Shown in pieces: positions 4,386-5,436 of a stretch of DNA of 5,436 bases (the stretch's first letter is position 1; each line of letters opens with the position of its first letter). Location of the stretch: contig JALLOF010000070.1 of the NCBI GenBank assembly GCA_027717595.1, forward strand, positions 1 to 5,436, read 5' to 3'. The stretch is from Nitrospinae bacterium AH_259_B05_G02_I21 (GTDB lineage Bacteria; JADFOP01). The notes beneath the pieces were generated by a model. The model did no database searches. It was not told the origin of the DNA and saw only the letters and a list, made by a program, of their open reading frames with translations. The translations under genes were made by a program, and so were the position numbers.

Positions 4386-5435
4386 TCATTCTCCCCATAT
4401 TTCCAATCGGACGATAAAATCCACTCCGCCTACGGAGGTGTTCTCGGCCCAAATGGCCCCCCCGTGAGCTTCGACAATGCCTTTGCAAATGGAAAGCCCC
4501 AAACCCGTCCCCTCACCCTCGGCCTTGGTTGTAAAGAAGGGATCGAAGAGCTTCTCCATGTGCCCTGGGGCGATGCCTGAGCCTGTGTCCTCGACCCGAA
4601 GTTCGACCCAGTGTTCCCCATTCACCTGAACCGTGTTGGTCCTCAGCAGGAGTCGACCCCCGTCGGGCATGGCGTCGCGGGCGTTCGTGAGCAAATTGAG
4701 GACCACCTGCCGGAGCTGGTCCGGATCAGCCGAGACGGCAGGGAGCGCTTTTTCAAAGTTAGCCTCCACGGTAATGTCGTTGAGCTTCAAATCATGCTTC
4801 ATGAAATCAACGGTTCGCCCTACCGCTTCGTTGCAATCGACCGGCTGGCGCTCCGGCGGGCGATGTCGGGCGAAGTGTAGGAGGTCCTGCACGATCTTGG
4901 TGATTCGGTTTGCATGCTCCTCGACTTCCCGAAGCTGGCTGACAATCTCCGGCGGGGTCGAGGGGGCCTTGATCAGCATGTGGAGATTCAGAGTAACGAC
5001 CTGGAGGGGATTCAACATCTCGTGAGTAACCCCCGCGGTGAGCCGACCTAGGGCCGCCAGCTTCTCGGCGACGATGGCCGAGGCCTGAGCCCGCTTCAGA
5101 GTTTCGTACGCCTCCCGGAGTTCGTCGTGAGCGCGCCGCAGTTTCTCCTCGGCCTGTTTGCGTTCCCTGAGGTCCTTACTGAACCCTACCGTCCCAGCCT
5201 CGCGACCCTCCTCGTCGTATAGCATCGAGGCGGATATCAAGACGGGGATGAGGTTTCCATCTTTGGCTCGAAACGCGGTTTCGAAGGCCGAAACCTTTTC
5301 GTCCCCTTCGCGCATCCGGCGCATCACCTTTTTCGCATTCTCCTCGTTCTCGTAAAGCACCGGTCCCTGCCGGCCGATGACCTCCTCCCGCCCGTAGCTG
5401 GAGAGCGCCTCGGCGCCTTTATTAAAGAGGGACAC
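4386..5435 (-). CDS. PAS-domain sensor histidine kinase, N-terminus outside window
   Basis: The visible 349 residues begin inside a PAS domain (about 1-92; pattern '[19 protein letters not shown]', PAC-like end [14 protein letters not shown]). A charged coiled-coil (93-125) follows, then HisKA with H138 in [10 protein letters not shown], and a complete HATPase_c domain. The latter has the N box at N247/N251 ([10 protein letters not shown]), the G1 box VEDTGSGIA (281-289), the F box FDPFFTTK (297-304), and the G2 box GEGTGLGLS (307-315). The frame runs off the right edge; the first visible codon is GTG, read as an internal valine. No transmembrane segment lies in the visible part, so membrane or cytoplasmic location depends on the missing part. 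The architecture resembles NtrB/PilS-like kinases. It autophosphorylates H138 and should pass phosphate to D53 of the adjoining regulator. Its stop TGA is two bases from the chosen regulator start. The signal cannot be inferred. Confidence 0.93.
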   Translation of the reverse strand: MSLFNKGAEALSSYGREEVIGRQGPVLYENEENAKKVMRRMREGDEKVSAFETAFRAKDGNLIPVLISASMLYDEEGREAGTVGFSKDLRERKQAEEKLRRAHDELREAYETLKRAQASAIVAEKLAALGRLTAGVTHEMLNPLQVVTLNLHMLIKAPSTPPEIVSQLREVEEHANRITKIVQDLLHFARHRPPERQPVDCNEAVGRTVDFMKHDLKLNDITVEANFEKALPAVSADPDQLRQVVLNLLTNARDAMPDGGRLLLRTNTVQVNGEHWVELRVEDTGSGIAPGHMEKLFDPFFTTKAEGEGTGLGLSICKGIVEAHGGAIWAENTSVGGVDFIVRLEIWGE

Positions 5436-5436
5436 C

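Overview
The window is 5.4 kb of GC-rich bacterial DNA, broken by a clearly AT-richer stretch at about 460-850. Shine-Dalgarno sequences and sigma-70-type promoters are easy to see, so the source is a bacterium. A Tad/Flp pilus gene set, a PAS histidine kinase and a plant-COMT-like small-molecule methyltransferase together suggest a free-living environmental bacterium. The sequence alone does not give the phylum. There are no rRNA or tRNA genes, no CRISPR array and no recognisable insertion sequence.

Left part, plus strand (1-2000). The window opens inside the C-terminal half of a calcineurin-like metallophosphoesterase with a GHTHGGQ metal-binding motif. A 508-base non-coding gap follows (458-965). 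It holds a weak terminator candidate, a pair of overlapping hairpins and, most notably, a self-contained small-RNA unit: a sigma-70 promoter with 17-bp spacing, a ~100-nt transcript closed by a 15-bp stem, and a T7 tract. A second promoter with 17-bp spacing then drives a leader of about 40 nt and a 328-aa SAM-dependent O-methyltransferase.

Right part, minus strand (5436-2090). All genes here read leftwards in the order histidine kinase (N-terminus outside the window), single-domain response regulator, a 40-aa pilin-like protein, Flp pilin A, Flp pilin B, and a TadG-like pilus-assembly protein. The kinase stop and the regulator start are almost contiguous, which suggests coupled translation. 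The two Flp pilins are 54 aa each, 81 % identical, and come from a tandem duplication with a 303-bp period. An intrinsic terminator lies between them and should lower expression of pilin B relative to pilin A.

The 40-aa protein at 3815-3937 is the least expected gene. It aligns without gaps to the first 40 residues of the Flp pilins and has an excellent ribosome binding site. However, the cleavage-site glycine is serine, the mature Glu5 is glutamine, and the pilin tail is missing. The arrangement suggests a sensor-regulator pair linked to a small Flp pilus locus, with the rest of the Tad machinery (ATPase, platform, secretin, prepilin peptidase) encoded elsewhere. The methyltransferase and the pilus block converge at about 1953-2089.
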